This document shows, one piece after another, positions 8,893 through 16,991 of a DNA stretch of 45,469 nt. The notes below the pieces were generated by a model. That model did no database searches and was not told where the DNA came from. It worked only from the letters and a program-made list of their open reading frames with translations. Numbering within the stretch: the first letter of the stretch is position 1; every line of letters starts with the position of its first letter. The translations under genes and the position numbers were made by a program. Origin of the DNA: an uncultured Lachnospiraceae bacterium (GTDB taxonomy: Bacteria > Bacillota > Clostridia > Lachnospirales > Lachnospiraceae). The stretch is from assembly GCA_910580015.1 (NCBI GenBank), contig CAJTVT010000022.1, positions 1 through 45,469 of the forward strand, in the 5' to 3' direction.

Positions 8893-10227
8893 TTAAATTA
8901 CACCCTGTGCAATCACTGCCTCTGCCACCTTCTCAAATCCAGCAATATTGGCACCTGCCACATAATCGCCTTCCTTGCCATAACGCTTTGCAGCGTCATC
9001 CAGGTTGTGGAAAATATTTACCATGATGTTTTTCAGCTTGCTATCCACTTCTTCAAAGCTCCAGCTCAAACGCTCAGAGTTCTGGCTCATTTCCAATGCG
9101 GAAGTTGCAACACCACCTGCATTTGCGGCCTTACCAGGTGCAAACAACACTTTGTTCTGCTGTAAATATTCTGTTGCCTCCAAGGTTGTAGGCATATTGG
9201 CACCTTCTGCCACAGCGATACATCCGTTTGCCACAAGCTCTTTGGCGTCATCAATCAACAGCTCATTCTGTGTTGCGCATGGAAGTGCAATATCACATTT
9301 TACAGACCACACACCACGCCCCTCATGGTACTGTGCACTTGGACGAGCTGCTGCGTACTCTGTAAGGCGGGCACGTTTTACTTCTTTTACTTCTTTTAAT
9401 AATGCAACATCAATTCCTTCTGGATCATATACCCATCCAGTAGAATCGCTGACTGTTACAACCTTAGCTCCCATCTGCTGTGCCTTCTGAGTTGCATAAA
9501 TTGCCACATTACCAGAACCAGAGATGCATACAATCTTGTCCTTCATCTCATGCCCATTGCATTTCATCATCTCCTCTGTCAAATACAGCAATCCATAACC
9601 TGTAGCTTCTGTACGTGCCAGAGATCCGCCGTAGGAAAGTCCTTTTCCAGTCAAAACGCCCTCATAAACACCACGGATTTTCTTATACTGTCCAAACATA
9701 TAACCGATTTCTCTTGCTCCAGTTCCAATATCACCAGCCGGAACGTCCGTATCTGCTCCGATATATTTGCAAAGCTCTGTCATAAAGCTCTGGCAGAATG
9801 CCATAACCTCACGATCGGATTTGCCCTTCGGATCAAAATCTGAACCTCCCTTACCGCCGCCAATTGGAAGTCCTGTCAGGGAATTTTTAAAAATCTGCTC
9901 AAACCCAAGGAATTTGATAATGCCCAGGTTCACAGAAGGATGCAAGCGCAAACCTCCCTTGTAAGGTCCGATCGCGTTATTAAACTGCACACGATATCCT
10001 GTATTCACCTGTACTTGTCCCTGATCATCCACCCATGGCACCCGGAATTTAAACTGTCTGTCTGGCTCTGTAAGTCTCTCCAACAATGCTTCTTTGCGGT
10101 ATTTCTCCTCATTTGCCTCGATCACTGGTCTTAAGGAGTTTAATACTTCCTTTACTGCCTGGTGAAATTCAGGTTCCGCCGGATTCTTGGCAATTACACG
10201 CTCTAACACTTCATCAACATAGCTCAT
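8893..10227 (-). CDS. gdhA: NADP-type glutamate dehydrogenase
   Basis: Interconverts 2-oxoglutarate plus ammonia and glutamate, the likely ammonia assimilation step. The 444 residues match hexameric GDH of the anabolic type. Visible motifs are RVQFNNAIGPYKGGLR, the substrate-binding PIGGGKGGSDFDPKG with the catalytic lysine, DVPAGDIGTGAREIGYMFG, the Rossmann sequence SGSGNVAIYATQKA, and the C-terminal PGKAANAGGVATSALEMSQN. AAAGGAG stands before the ATG. It is divergent from thiT and monocistronic by layout, with a terminator after it. Confidence 0.97.
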   Translation of the reverse strand: MSYVDEVLERVIAKNPAEPEFHQAVKEVLNSLRPVIEANEEKYRKEALLERLTEPDRQFKFRVPWVDDQGQVQVNTGYRVQFNNAIGPYKGGLRLHPSVNLGIIKFLGFEQIFKNSLTGLPIGGGKGGSDFDPKGKSDREVMAFCQSFMTELCKYIGADTDVPAGDIGTGAREIGYMFGQYKKIRGVYEGVLTGKGLSYGGSLARTEATGYGLLYLTEEMMKCNGHEMKDKIVCISGSGNVAIYATQKAQQMGAKVVTVSDSTGWVYDPEGIDVALLKEVKEVKRARLTEYAAARPSAQYHEGRGVWSVKCDIALPCATQNELLIDDAKELVANGCIAVAEGANMPTTLEATEYLQQNKVLFAPGKAANAGGVATSALEMSQNSERLSWSFEEVDSKLKNIMVNIFHNLDDAAKRYGKEGDYVAGANIAGFEKVAEAVIAQGVI

Positions 10228-10239
10228 TCTTTATTCTCC

Positions 10240-10263
10240 TTTACAATCAAATTTACAATCAAA
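10240..10263 (-). repeat. tandem 12-bp direct repeat in the gdhA leader
   Basis: TTTACAATCAAA occurs twice back to back (10240-10251 and 10252-10263), between the gdhA promoter and its ribosome site. It may be a regulator or RNA-binding site, or a replication-slippage product. Confidence 0.6.
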
Positions 10264-10280
10264 CTATCGTTATCGGGTAC

Positions 10281-10309
10281 ATTTTAATACTATTTTTTCC
10301 ATTTTGCAA
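10281..10309 (-). promoter_or_regulatory. promoter of gdhA
   Basis: Minus strand TTGCAA (10309-10304), 17 bases, TAAAAT (10286-10281). The predicted leader of about 50 bases includes the tandem 12-bp repeat. Confidence 0.6.
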
Positions 10310-10340
10310 GAATTTTCTTTCATTCTTTAATGTTTTATCG

Positions 10341-10388
10341 AGGCAGAGTGTTGAAATGTTTTGTATTGACAAACAAATGTCTCTGCCT
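10341..10388 (+). promoter_or_regulatory. inverted repeat flanking the thiT -35 region
   Basis: Perfect 8-bp arms AGGCAGAG (10341-10348) and CTCTGCCT (10381-10388), with centres 40 bp apart (about four helical turns). The right arm lies inside the spacer of the thiT promoter and the -35 box lies between the arms. It could be a two-site operator or a hairpin; function is not known. Confidence 0.4.
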
Positions 10389-10395
10389 TTAAAAT
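10366..10395 (+). promoter_or_regulatory. promoter of thiT
   Basis: TTGACA (10366-10371), 18-base spacer, TAAAAT (10390-10395). The transcript would start near 10402, leaving under 30 bases of leader, too short for a TPP riboswitch. Confidence 0.6.
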
Positions 10396-10428
10396 ATACA
10401 AGAATATAATTTCCTGGAGGACTTACCA

Positions 10429-11109
10429 ATGAACAACTTTTTTACTTCCCCTGCCAGCGAATGGGACGATCAGGCAGTTCGTCTCACGCCCATAGGAATA
10501 CTCACAGTGGCAGCTGTCATTGTACTGCTGATAAGCATTGCACTATTCTTGCGTTACAGACAATCCAATTCCAGGCGAATCACCACCAAACAACTCGTAT
10601 TCTCCTCTGCTGCTATGGCCTTGGCTCTGGTCACCTCCATGGTAAAACTGTTTGAGATGCCCATGGGGGGTTCTGTGACGCTTCTTAGTATGCTGTTTAT
10701 CGTTTTGATCGGCTACTGGTATGGTCCTTATGCAGGACTGATGACAGCCATAGCCTATGGCCTGCTGCAATTTGTTATGGAACCCATTTTTTATACCATT
10801 CCCCAAATGTTGACAGACTATCCCCTTGCTTTCGGCGCATTGGGCCTTTCTGGATGTTTTAGCCAACAAAAAAATGGGCTGATAAAAGGTTATTTGGCTG
10901 GAGTTTTCGGAAGATACTTTTTCTCTTTCCTTTCTGGTGTCATCTTCTTTTCCTCCTATGCACCAGATACGATGGCAGCACCTATTTATTCCCTGGCATA
11001 CAATGGTTCTTATCTGGGAGCAGAGGCTACCATTACCATCATAATTCTGGCTCTCCCCCCAGTTTCCAAGGCACTCGCACAGGTGAAACGGATGGCTTTG
11101 GAGGAATAA
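10429..11109 (+). CDS. thiT: thiamine ECF transporter S-component ThiT
   Basis: Membrane subunit that binds thiamine and docks on a shared ECF module. Residues from about 50 onwards match ThiT: LFEMPMGGSVTLLSMLFIVLIG, YGPYAGLMTAIAYGLLQFV and LTDYPLAFGALGLSG carry the Trp/Tyr/Glu and GGS features of the thiamine site. An extra hydrophobic segment at about residues 20-45 precedes the usual start of the family. GGAGG lies 8 bases before the ATG. The gene ends directly against the convergent methylase gene with no spacer. Substrate is assigned by family similarity, since no THI-box riboswitch is visible upstream. Confidence 0.88.
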   Translation: MNNFFTSPASEWDDQAVRLTPIGILTVAAVIVLLISIALFLRYRQSNSRRITTKQLVFSSAAMALALVTSMVKLFEMPMGGSVTLLSMLFIVLIGYWYGPYAGLMTAIAYGLLQFVMEPIFYTIPQMLTDYPLAFGALGLSGCFSQQKNGLIKGYLAGVFGRYFFSFLSGVIFFSSYAPDTMAAPIYSLAYNGSYLGAEATITIIILALPPVSKALAQVKRMALEE

Positions 11110-13143
11110 TCACTGCAAATGCCATTGACAGATATTTTCATATTCTTTCTCTGTCAGCCCATATGCTGTGGCAACGAGCTTGTCCACCTCATCATAACAT
11201 TCTTTCCAAGCCAGTACATTTGATGTGGACAAAAGCTCTTTTGCCAATCCAACAATCTCCTGCTGTCTGCTCACGGAACTCACCGGAATCGGAAGCTGTT
11301 CTAGAGCACTGCGCAATACTTTTATGGAACGAAATTTCCTATCATAGACAAACTGAGCTGTCCTGGAATTTAACACTGCAAGAATATATCGTATGTCCAT
11401 ATCCTGAATCAGCGGAATCAAAATATTACAGCTATTCAAAGACAGACGTTGTCTGTCATCATAGGCAAATACCAACTCTTTACCAATAAACCGGTACAAA
11501 AGCTTTTCTTTTGCCCGATAATAGCATTCTGGCGCTGTCTGCTGAAAATACTCAGGGGTATAGGACAGATATTGCCTGCCTTCTTGAATGGCATATTTGG
11601 TTATATCACAACCTTTTAAGGCCACCTCATTCTGAGGACTCTTCTCCTTCTGAACGTACTTTTGATTATTCCCCGTCACAATCCCCAGCGCAAATTGTGA
11701 TTGGCCTTTTAAATAGACAAGCTCCGCCCTCTGCCAAATTCCATCAAAAATCTTATATTCTTCATCTGTCATATGAAAGTTAAAGGCTTCCGTCTGTACT
11801 GTACGGTTGCCCAAGATTTGAAATTCTCTCTGCTTTTCTGAAATTACCATCCCACAGGGGTTCAATGGACTTCCCGTCTTTTGCATCTGCAAAATAATCG
11901 CTGGACATTGCACCTTGTCAAACACATTTCCAAGAAAACTTAACCTCTGAATCTGGACCTGTTTTGCCAAAAGACTGCGAATCTTCTCATGAGATTTCAC
12001 AAACAGCGCTGCCTCTGGAAGCACAAAAGAAATGGTTCCGCCAAGCGTTATGTTCCCCAAAGACTGCTCTAAAAACAAATCATACGCATCTGCGTCTTTT
12101 CCTGTATCAAATTTTTCTGCAAGAAATTTTCTTTGGTCCGTAGTAAACAAACTTCCCCACGGAGGATTCCCCACTATCCCATCATAAGATTCCTGTTCTT
12201 CTCCCAAAAGGTAATCTTGTACCTGTATATGCTGTTTAATCAACGAGACTGGGACATCTTGACCATAGATAGCTAGATTAATTCTTGCGATCTGAATCGC
12301 AAGTGGATCGATATCTTTGCCATACAGATTTTCCATATGGTAATGGCGAGATAAATGAATCAAAAAATTCCCAGTTCCGCAGCAGGGATCCAGGATCTTA
12401 CATGGACGATTCCCAGACGCCTTCCAGGAGGTCTCAAGATCTCGGATTAATCTTTTCACGATTTTCTCTGGTGTATAGTAGGCTCCTGCTGCTTTTCTGG
12501 AACCCAGATTTCTCATGGAAAGATAAAGCAACCCCAGAACATCCTGTTCTGGCTCCAATCGAAAGACAAGACCAGACATCCATTCTTTCTGTGCTTCTGC
12601 AACACCATGTTTCTTGTGGGCGCCCTTATTTGGACTAGACTCTGTACTGTCCAAAAGATCCTGTATGAGACACGCATACGCTCCAAGCTCTATCTGACCC
12701 TGTCGGTAATGTTGCAGATAATGATCCAAAAACCCCACGCTGATATCTGCCGCCTGACAGAACAGTTGTAAGGCGCATTCTGCTAAAATTTCCCGAAGCT
12801 GCGACTCTTTCAGAGGTTTATTTCCCACACGTTCTATTAGACTCGAAACAACAGAAAGATTCGCGGAAGAATCCGAAAGATAGCTGGCATAAAATCTGTT
12901 GCCACTGACAAATCTCTTATTCCTTCTATTTTTGAGAATATTAGAATGATCTTGGTTAAGCTCATTCAATATTTGACAGACATATCTCTCCAAAAAAAAA
13001 GGTTTTTGGCTTATCTCCCCAGAAGGAACCAGTCTGCCAGAACGCAACCAGTTCCTACCTGTGGCTTCTGAAATAGACAGCCTTTGACAAAGCTCCTTCA
13101 GAAAAATCCTCTGTTCCTGCTCTTGCTTATTTTCTTCTGACAT
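11110..13143 (-). CDS. orphan N6-adenine DNA methyltransferase, Eco57I/TaqI-like
   Basis: Predicted to methylate adenine in a specific DNA sequence using S-adenosylmethionine. The first 40 residues form a small helix-turn-helix (LSISEATGRNWLRSGRL). A helical region is followed by the gamma-class methylase core with motif I DPCCGTGNF (252-260) and catalytic motif IV NPPW (326-329). The C-terminal third resembles a TaqI-like specificity domain (YRAKEKLLYRF, LAVLNSRTAQFVYDRKF, LEQLPIP). No PD-(D/E)xK nuclease motif is evident and no restriction gene adjoins it, so it is probably an orphan, as with the type IIG-like CamA of Clostridioides difficile (analogy only). I chose the ATG at 13143 because GGAGG lies 6 bases upstream. 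A longer reading to 13179 lacks a ribosome site. Confidence 0.88.
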   Translation of the reverse strand: MSEENKQEQEQRIFLKELCQRLSISEATGRNWLRSGRLVPSGEISQKPFFLERYVCQILNELNQDHSNILKNRRNKRFVSGNRFYASYLSDSSANLSVVSSLIERVGNKPLKESQLREILAECALQLFCQAADISVGFLDHYLQHYRQGQIELGAYACLIQDLLDSTESSPNKGAHKKHGVAEAQKEWMSGLVFRLEPEQDVLGLLYLSMRNLGSRKAAGAYYTPEKIVKRLIRDLETSWKASGNRPCKILDPCCGTGNFLIHLSRHYHMENLYGKDIDPLAIQIARINLAIYGQDVPVSLIKQHIQVQDYLLGEEQESYDGIVGNPPWGSLFTTDQRKFLAEKFDTGKDADAYDLFLEQSLGNITLGGTISFVLPEAALFVKSHEKIRSLLAKQVQIQRLSFLGNVFDKVQCPAIILQMQKTGSPLNPCGMVISEKQREFQILGNRTVQTEAFNFHMTDEEYKIFDGIWQRAELVYLKGQSQFALGIVTGNNQKYVQKEKSPQNEVALKGCDITKYAIQEGRQYLSYTPEYFQQTAPECYYRAKEKLLYRFIGKELVFAYDDRQRLSLNSCNILIPLIQDMDIRYILAVLNSRTAQFVYDRKFRSIKVLRSALEQLPIPVSSVSRQQEIVGLAKELLSTSNVLAWKECYDEVDKLVATAYGLTEKEYENICQWHLQ

Positions 13144-13236
13144 AACTGCCTCCAGTATTCTTCGTTGTATAAAAAACACCCATAATTTCTCATTTTTTGC
13201 ATATACTAAACCTAATTTAACACAATGGAGGCATCT

Positions 13237-13800
13237 ATGCGAAAAAAATTACTTTATTACCTCATTGCTGGTATTCTGTTCACAGCCATCTTGGGCACTC
13301 TCTCCCATTTTGCCTATGAGTGGTCTGGCAACAATCAACTGGTGGGATGGATCACGCCGGTAAATGAATCCGTCTGGGAACATATGAAACTGTTGTTTTT
13401 TCCCATGGTTTTCTATGGCATCCTTGCACTTCCCCGCCTGAAAAATAATTTTCCCTGTATTACTTATGGTTATCTATGGGGAATCCTTGGAGGCACACTG
13501 GCCATTCCTGTTCTATATTATACTTATTCTGGCATCCTTGGCACAAATAATACGGTGATAGATATTCTGATTTTTTACCTCTGTGTATTTTTGGGGTTTG
13601 CCATAACATATATCTTATCGCCATGCCGTCCCTGCCCTTGTGGGAAGGATTATAAATTTTACAAAAAATTCCTAAAATTTTCTCGTAAATTAAAAAATCC
13701 TTTGCTGCCTGTAATACTAGTTCTTGTTCTGGGAGTATGTTTCTTATTGTTTACCAAATCTGCACCAAAACTTGGTATTTTCCTTTCTCCCAATCTGTAA
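13237..13800 (+). CDS. DUF6512-like integral membrane protein
   Basis: A 187-residue protein with about five hydrophobic segments and no catalytic signature. The conserved-looking stretch WITPVNESVWEHMKLLFFPM is typical of the DUF6512 family of small Firmicutes membrane proteins of unknown role. A Cys-Pro cluster (CRPCPCGKDY) occurs in the cytoplasmic or outer loop before the last helix. I placed the start at 13237 because GGAGG sits just upstream of it; an ATG at 13225 overlaps that ribosome site. The gene is divergent from the methylase, and no function can be inferred from its neighbours. Confidence 0.75.
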   Translation: MRKKLLYYLIAGILFTAILGTLSHFAYEWSGNNQLVGWITPVNESVWEHMKLLFFPMVFYGILALPRLKNNFPCITYGYLWGILGGTLAIPVLYYTYSGILGTNNTVIDILIFYLCVFLGFAITYILSPCRPCPCGKDYKFYKKFLKFSRKLKNPLLPVILVLVLGVCFLLFTKSAPKLGIFLSPNL

Positions 13801-13872
13801 AGAATTGCTTTGGAATACAACGATTTCTAATTTTTGCATATGTTAAAGGGATAAAGTAAAAAGGATTCTTCT

Positions 13873-14352
13873 ATGAACTATGAGACGCTTGTGCCTATTA
13901 TTGGCACGATACGAAATATAAACCAGTCGCCTGGGAACTGCTGTAGCCAGGCCATTTCCATCAACACCCCCAACGGGATCAACAATGTCTTTCTCTCTCC
14001 AGGAACCACTGTGATTGGGAGCACACAGCTTCGTGTGGGAATGCCTGTCGCAGCCTTTTACGACTCTAGCCGCCCTGTGCCATTGATTTATCCGCCTCAG
14101 TATGACGCGGAACTGATTACACCTCTTCGGAATGATGAAACTGTAATGTTGAATTTCTTCCGCAGAAATCTTACCGCCAGTGACAATTCTCTGCGATTGA
14201 ATCTTGCCCGCAATACGGAAATCCTCACACTGAATGGTCAGCGCTATTCCTGTCCTCCTGGCGGAAACTTCCTGCTTGTATACTATTCTGTGACAACGAG
14301 AAGCATTCCGCCACAGACTACGCCCAGAAGAATCATTGTCCTGTGTCGTTAA
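13873..14352 (+). CDS. hypothetical protein, beta-rich, unknown function
   Basis: Not recognised. The 159-residue product has no signal peptide or membrane segment. Its alternating hydrophobic pattern and many Gly/Pro/Asn turns (GTIRNINQSPGNCCSQAISI, PGTTVIGSTQLRVGMPVAAFYD) suggest a small beta-barrel (OB-like). An RVGMPVAAFYDSSRPVPLIYPP segment and a GQRYSCPPGGNFLLVYYSV segment look like conserved cores. AAAAGGA precedes the ATG. It lies convergent to the ABC transporter operon and 13 bases from its end, with no evident terminator between them. Confidence 0.6.
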   Translation: MNYETLVPIIGTIRNINQSPGNCCSQAISINTPNGINNVFLSPGTTVIGSTQLRVGMPVAAFYDSSRPVPLIYPPQYDAELITPLRNDETVMLNFFRRNLTASDNSLRLNLARNTEILTLNGQRYSCPPGGNFLLVYYSVTTRSIPPQTTPRRIIVLCR

Positions 14353-14365
14353 GATTTAGCTAACA

Positions 14366-15151
14366 TTATCCCTGGGTAAATCGCGCCAAAAACTGTTTGG
14401 TTCGCTCCTCTTTGGGATTTTCGAATACTTCAATGGGATCTCCCTGTTCCAAAATATGCCCATCATCCATGAAAATCACGTGGTTTGCCACATCTCTGGC
14501 AAACGCCATTTCGTGGGTGACAATTACCATTGTGGTATTTTTCTCTGCAAGCTCCTTCATCACCTTAAGCACCTCCCCAGTAAGCTCTGGATCCAGTGCA
14601 GAGGTTGGCTCGTCAAAACAAAGGATGTCCGGTTGGAGCGCCAGCGCCCGTGCAATCGCTACACGCTGACATTGCCCTCCTGAAAGCTGGTGAGGATAAT
14701 TGGCCATACGATCACTTAGGCCCATTTGTCCAAGAAGTTCCCTGGCCTGCTGTTCGATTGCCTCATGAATGGTTCTCCGGTTCGCTTTATAGTCAGGTTG
14801 CTCCTTGGCCAACAGCTCTTTGGCCAACATCACATTTTGAAGCGCTGTATATTGAGGAAACAGATTGAAGGATTGAAAGACCAGACCAAAATGCAGCCGT
14901 TTCTTACGAATTTCCGACTCCTGCCGAGTCGCCCGGTCATTGGCATCAAACAATGTTTCTCCATTTACACGAATCACCCCTTGATCGGGACGTTCCAGAA
15001 AATTCAAACACCTGAGCAGAGTGGTTTTCCCGCTGCCAGAAGAACCAATAATTGAGACTACCTGCCCCTGTTCCAAAGAAAAACTGATATCTTTCAAAAC
15101 TTCCGTGTGATCAAAATATTTGCGTATATGTTGTACTTCTAAAATTGGCAT
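14366..15151 (-). CDS. polar amino-acid ABC transporter ATPase
   Basis: Cytoplasmic ATPase of a PAAT-family importer (GlnQ/HisP type). It has Walker A GSSGSGKTT (about residues 36-44), the signature LSGGQCQRVAIARAL, Walker B ILCFDEPTSALDP and the switch histidine in VIVTHEM. GAGGAGGG precedes the ATG. It is the last gene of a binding protein-permease-ATPase operon, but is separated from the permease by a 163-bp palindromic repeat. The substrate is not determined by the sequence. The position after asnA hints at aspartate, asparagine, glutamate or glutamine. Confidence 0.93.
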   Translation of the reverse strand: MPILEVQHIRKYFDHTEVLKDISFSLEQGQVVSIIGSSGSGKTTLLRCLNFLERPDQGVIRVNGETLFDANDRATRQESEIRKKRLHFGLVFQSFNLFPQYTALQNVMLAKELLAKEQPDYKANRRTIHEAIEQQARELLGQMGLSDRMANYPHQLSGGQCQRVAIARALALQPDILCFDEPTSALDPELTGEVLKVMKELAEKNTTMVIVTHEMAFARDVANHVIFMDDGHILEQGDPIEVFENPKEERTKQFLARFTQG

Positions 15152-15174
15152 ACATGTTCCCTCCTCTGCCTCTC

Positions 15175-15337
15175 ATGTATTCTCGGATTCTCTTTGTGCC
15201 TGATTTTGCGAAAAGATTTTTTGTAAGATGTGCACAAATTCAGGAGGCGTACCTGAATGGCACGTTGATTAAATATGTGTGCATTTGGCCCAAAATCAGC
15301 CGTAAAAGCAGATATAAGAGAGATTTCGAGAGTACAT
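15175..15337. repeat. palindromic MITE-like element, long copy
   Basis: Ends ATGTATTCTCG (15175-15185) and CGAGAGTACAT (15327-15337) are inverted copies with one mismatch. The centre is a perfect hairpin ATTCAGG-N7-CCTGAAT (15238-15258). The left 19 bases are identical to the left end of the 53-bp copy at 41025-41077, and the following TTTGTGCCTGATTTTG resembles the other arm of that copy. It sits between the permease and ATPase genes of one operon, just upstream of the ATPase ribosome site, so the transcript would carry a long hairpin there. Confidence 0.7.
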
Positions 15338-15350
15338 TCTAATGTGAACA

Positions 15351-16037
15351 TTACTTAAAGTAATCCAGCTTTTTCTCCAACTGCCCAAGGAGGACTGTTA
15401 AAATGCCGTTGCAGATCAGATAATACACGGCGGTGAAAAACAGGGGCCAAATAGCGCCTGAAATTCCCTGAGATCCCTTCATAAAAGCTTGTCCCGCCCA
15501 GATAATCTCCTGCAATGCAATGATCCTTGCAAGGGAGGTGTCTTTTACCAGTGTGATAATCTCATTGGACATGGGGGGAACAATCCGTTTGATCATCTGC
15601 AAAAGCGTGATCTTAAAGAAAATCTGACCTTTTGTCATTCCCAGCACGAGTCCAGCTTCCTCTTGCCCCACAGGTACACCCTGAATACCTCCGCGATAAA
15701 TCTCAGAAAAATAACAGGCATAATTCAATATAAATGACACGGAAGCAGCAAAAAATCTGCCTGCTTCGCCGCCTCCCCATATGGGATTATGTAATACCAG
15801 CCCTGGAAAATAATAAATGATTAAAAGCTGGATCATCAGAGGCGTTCCTCTGATAATCCAGACAACAACTTTGGTAAAATAGCTTAAGGGCTTAAATCTT
15901 GACATCGATCCAAATGCGATGACAAGTCCCAGCGGAAATGCACCCACCAAAGTCACAAAAAATAATTTTAAAGTTTGCAGAAAGCCAATATTTAATGCTT
16001 TCAGCACTATGGGAAGTTGTTCCATGATCTGTTCCAT
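15351..16037 (-). CDS. polar amino-acid ABC transporter permease
   Basis: Membrane subunit of the importer, with about five transmembrane segments and the HisM/GlnP-type binding-protein-dependent transport loop. Visible features are FVTLVGAFPLGLVIAFGSMS, IIRGTPLMIQLLIIYY, and the EAA-like cytoplasmic loop QEEAGLVLGMTKGQIFFKITLLQ. At 228 residues it has the normal family length, and it would form a homodimer as no second permease is present. AGGAA precedes the ATG. It follows the binding lipoprotein by 38 bases. Confidence 0.93.
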   Translation of the reverse strand: MEQIMEQLPIVLKALNIGFLQTLKLFFVTLVGAFPLGLVIAFGSMSRFKPLSYFTKVVVWIIRGTPLMIQLLIIYYFPGLVLHNPIWGGGEAGRFFAASVSFILNYACYFSEIYRGGIQGVPVGQEEAGLVLGMTKGQIFFKITLLQMIKRIVPPMSNEIITLVKDTSLARIIALQEIIWAGQAFMKGSQGISGAIWPLFFTAVYYLICNGILTVLLGQLEKKLDYFK

Positions 16038-16075
16038 ATTGTTCCTGCTTTCTTGGCATCGCCCCTTAGCGAATC

Positions 16076-16894
16076 TTACTGTTCAATGACAGCAGCCTGT
16101 ACACCATAGGTCTCGGCATAACTTGTCATACTTCCAGATTTGTAGCTGGAAGCAAAGAACTCATTCAACGCTGCTACCAGGTCAGAACCTTTTCGGAATC
16201 CAACACCATACTCCTCATTGTTTAACCCAACTGTATAGGTCAAATCTGCATAACTGGTGCCCTCTCCCACCATAGCTGCCGCCATCAGGGAATCAATCAC
16301 TGCTGCATCGGAAGTTCCTGCTGCAACTTCCATCAATGCGTCTGCCTGAGCCTTCACCGCAGTATAGTTCAGTCCAAGGGTTTTCACCTGCTCTTCACCA
16401 GCACTTCCTGCTTCTACTGCAAAGGTCAAATCTTTCAGACTGTCCTGATCTTGATATTTGTCAGCCTGATCTGCTGGTACAATGACAATCTGTGCATTAT
16501 TGCAGTAAGCATTGGAACAATCCATCGCACTTTTCACCTCATCGGTGAGCGTCATACCATTCCATACACAGTCAATGGTTTTTCCGTCCAGTTCCATAAT
16601 TTTATTGTCCCAGTCTATCTCCACAAACTCTGCTTTCACGCCAAGACTCTCTGCAAAAGCTTTTGCCATATCTGCATCAAACCCAATCCATTTACCACTC
16701 TCGTCCTTGTAGTCCATTGGCTCAAAATCGGTAATGCCCACCACCAAGGTTCCTTTGTCTTTCACATAAGCTATGTCGCTCTCCTCTGAGGACGCATTGC
16801 CAGATGTCTCTTTATTTCCATCCTCCTTATTGCCACATGCCCCCACAGCCAACGCAATCACAAACGTAAGCATAAGTACAAGTATCTTTCTCAT
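16076..16894 (-). CDS. amino-acid ABC transporter substrate-binding lipoprotein
   Basis: Extracellular binding protein (SBP_bac_3 family) anchored by lipid. The signal sequence ends in lipobox AVGAC, with the modified cysteine C20, followed by a Ser/Gly/Glu-rich linker. The mature domain begins with the typical GTLVVGITDFEPMDYKDESG and continues with IGFDADMAKAFAESLGVKAEFV, the usual opening of polar amino-acid binders. GGAAG lies before the ATG. It is the first gene of the importer operon and has its own promoter with an overlapping palindrome. Confidence 0.95.
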   Translation of the reverse strand: MRKILVLMLTFVIALAVGACGNKEDGNKETSGNASSEESDIAYVKDKGTLVVGITDFEPMDYKDESGKWIGFDADMAKAFAESLGVKAEFVEIDWDNKIMELDGKTIDCVWNGMTLTDEVKSAMDCSNAYCNNAQIVIVPADQADKYQDQDSLKDLTFAVEAGSAGEEQVKTLGLNYTAVKAQADALMEVAAGTSDAAVIDSLMAAAMVGEGTSYADLTYTVGLNNEEYGVGFRKGSDLVAALNEFFASSYKSGSMTSYAETYGVQAAVIEQ

Positions 16895-16945
16895 AATAAT
16901 TAAATCTTCCTTTCGTTAAATTATTCCTGTATAGGCTACGTCAAT

Positions 16946-16974
16946 ATACTAACAAGTTAGTACACTAAAGTCAA
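16946..16974 (-). promoter_or_regulatory. promoter of the amino-acid ABC operon
   Basis: Minus strand TTGACT (16974-16969), 17-base spacer, TAGTAT (16951-16946). It starts only 18 bases after the asnA stop codon, so the importer can be expressed separately from asnA as well as by read-through. Confidence 0.65.
16947..16962. promoter_or_regulatory. palindromic operator overlapping the -10 box
   Basis: TACTAAC-AA-GTTAGTA is a perfect 7-bp inverted repeat covering most of the -10 element of the importer promoter, the position expected for a repressor. The regulator is unknown; the short spacer would suit a GntR- or TetR-like dimer. Confidence 0.6.
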
Positions 16975-16991
16975 GGGTTTCTTTCCTTCTC

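Noticed and set aside
10264..10428. TPP riboswitch before thiT
   Set aside because: No CUGAGA or other conserved THI-box sequence is present and the predicted leader is too short.
11110..13143. Complete restriction-modification system
   Set aside because: No nuclease motif in the protein and no restriction gene in the neighbours.
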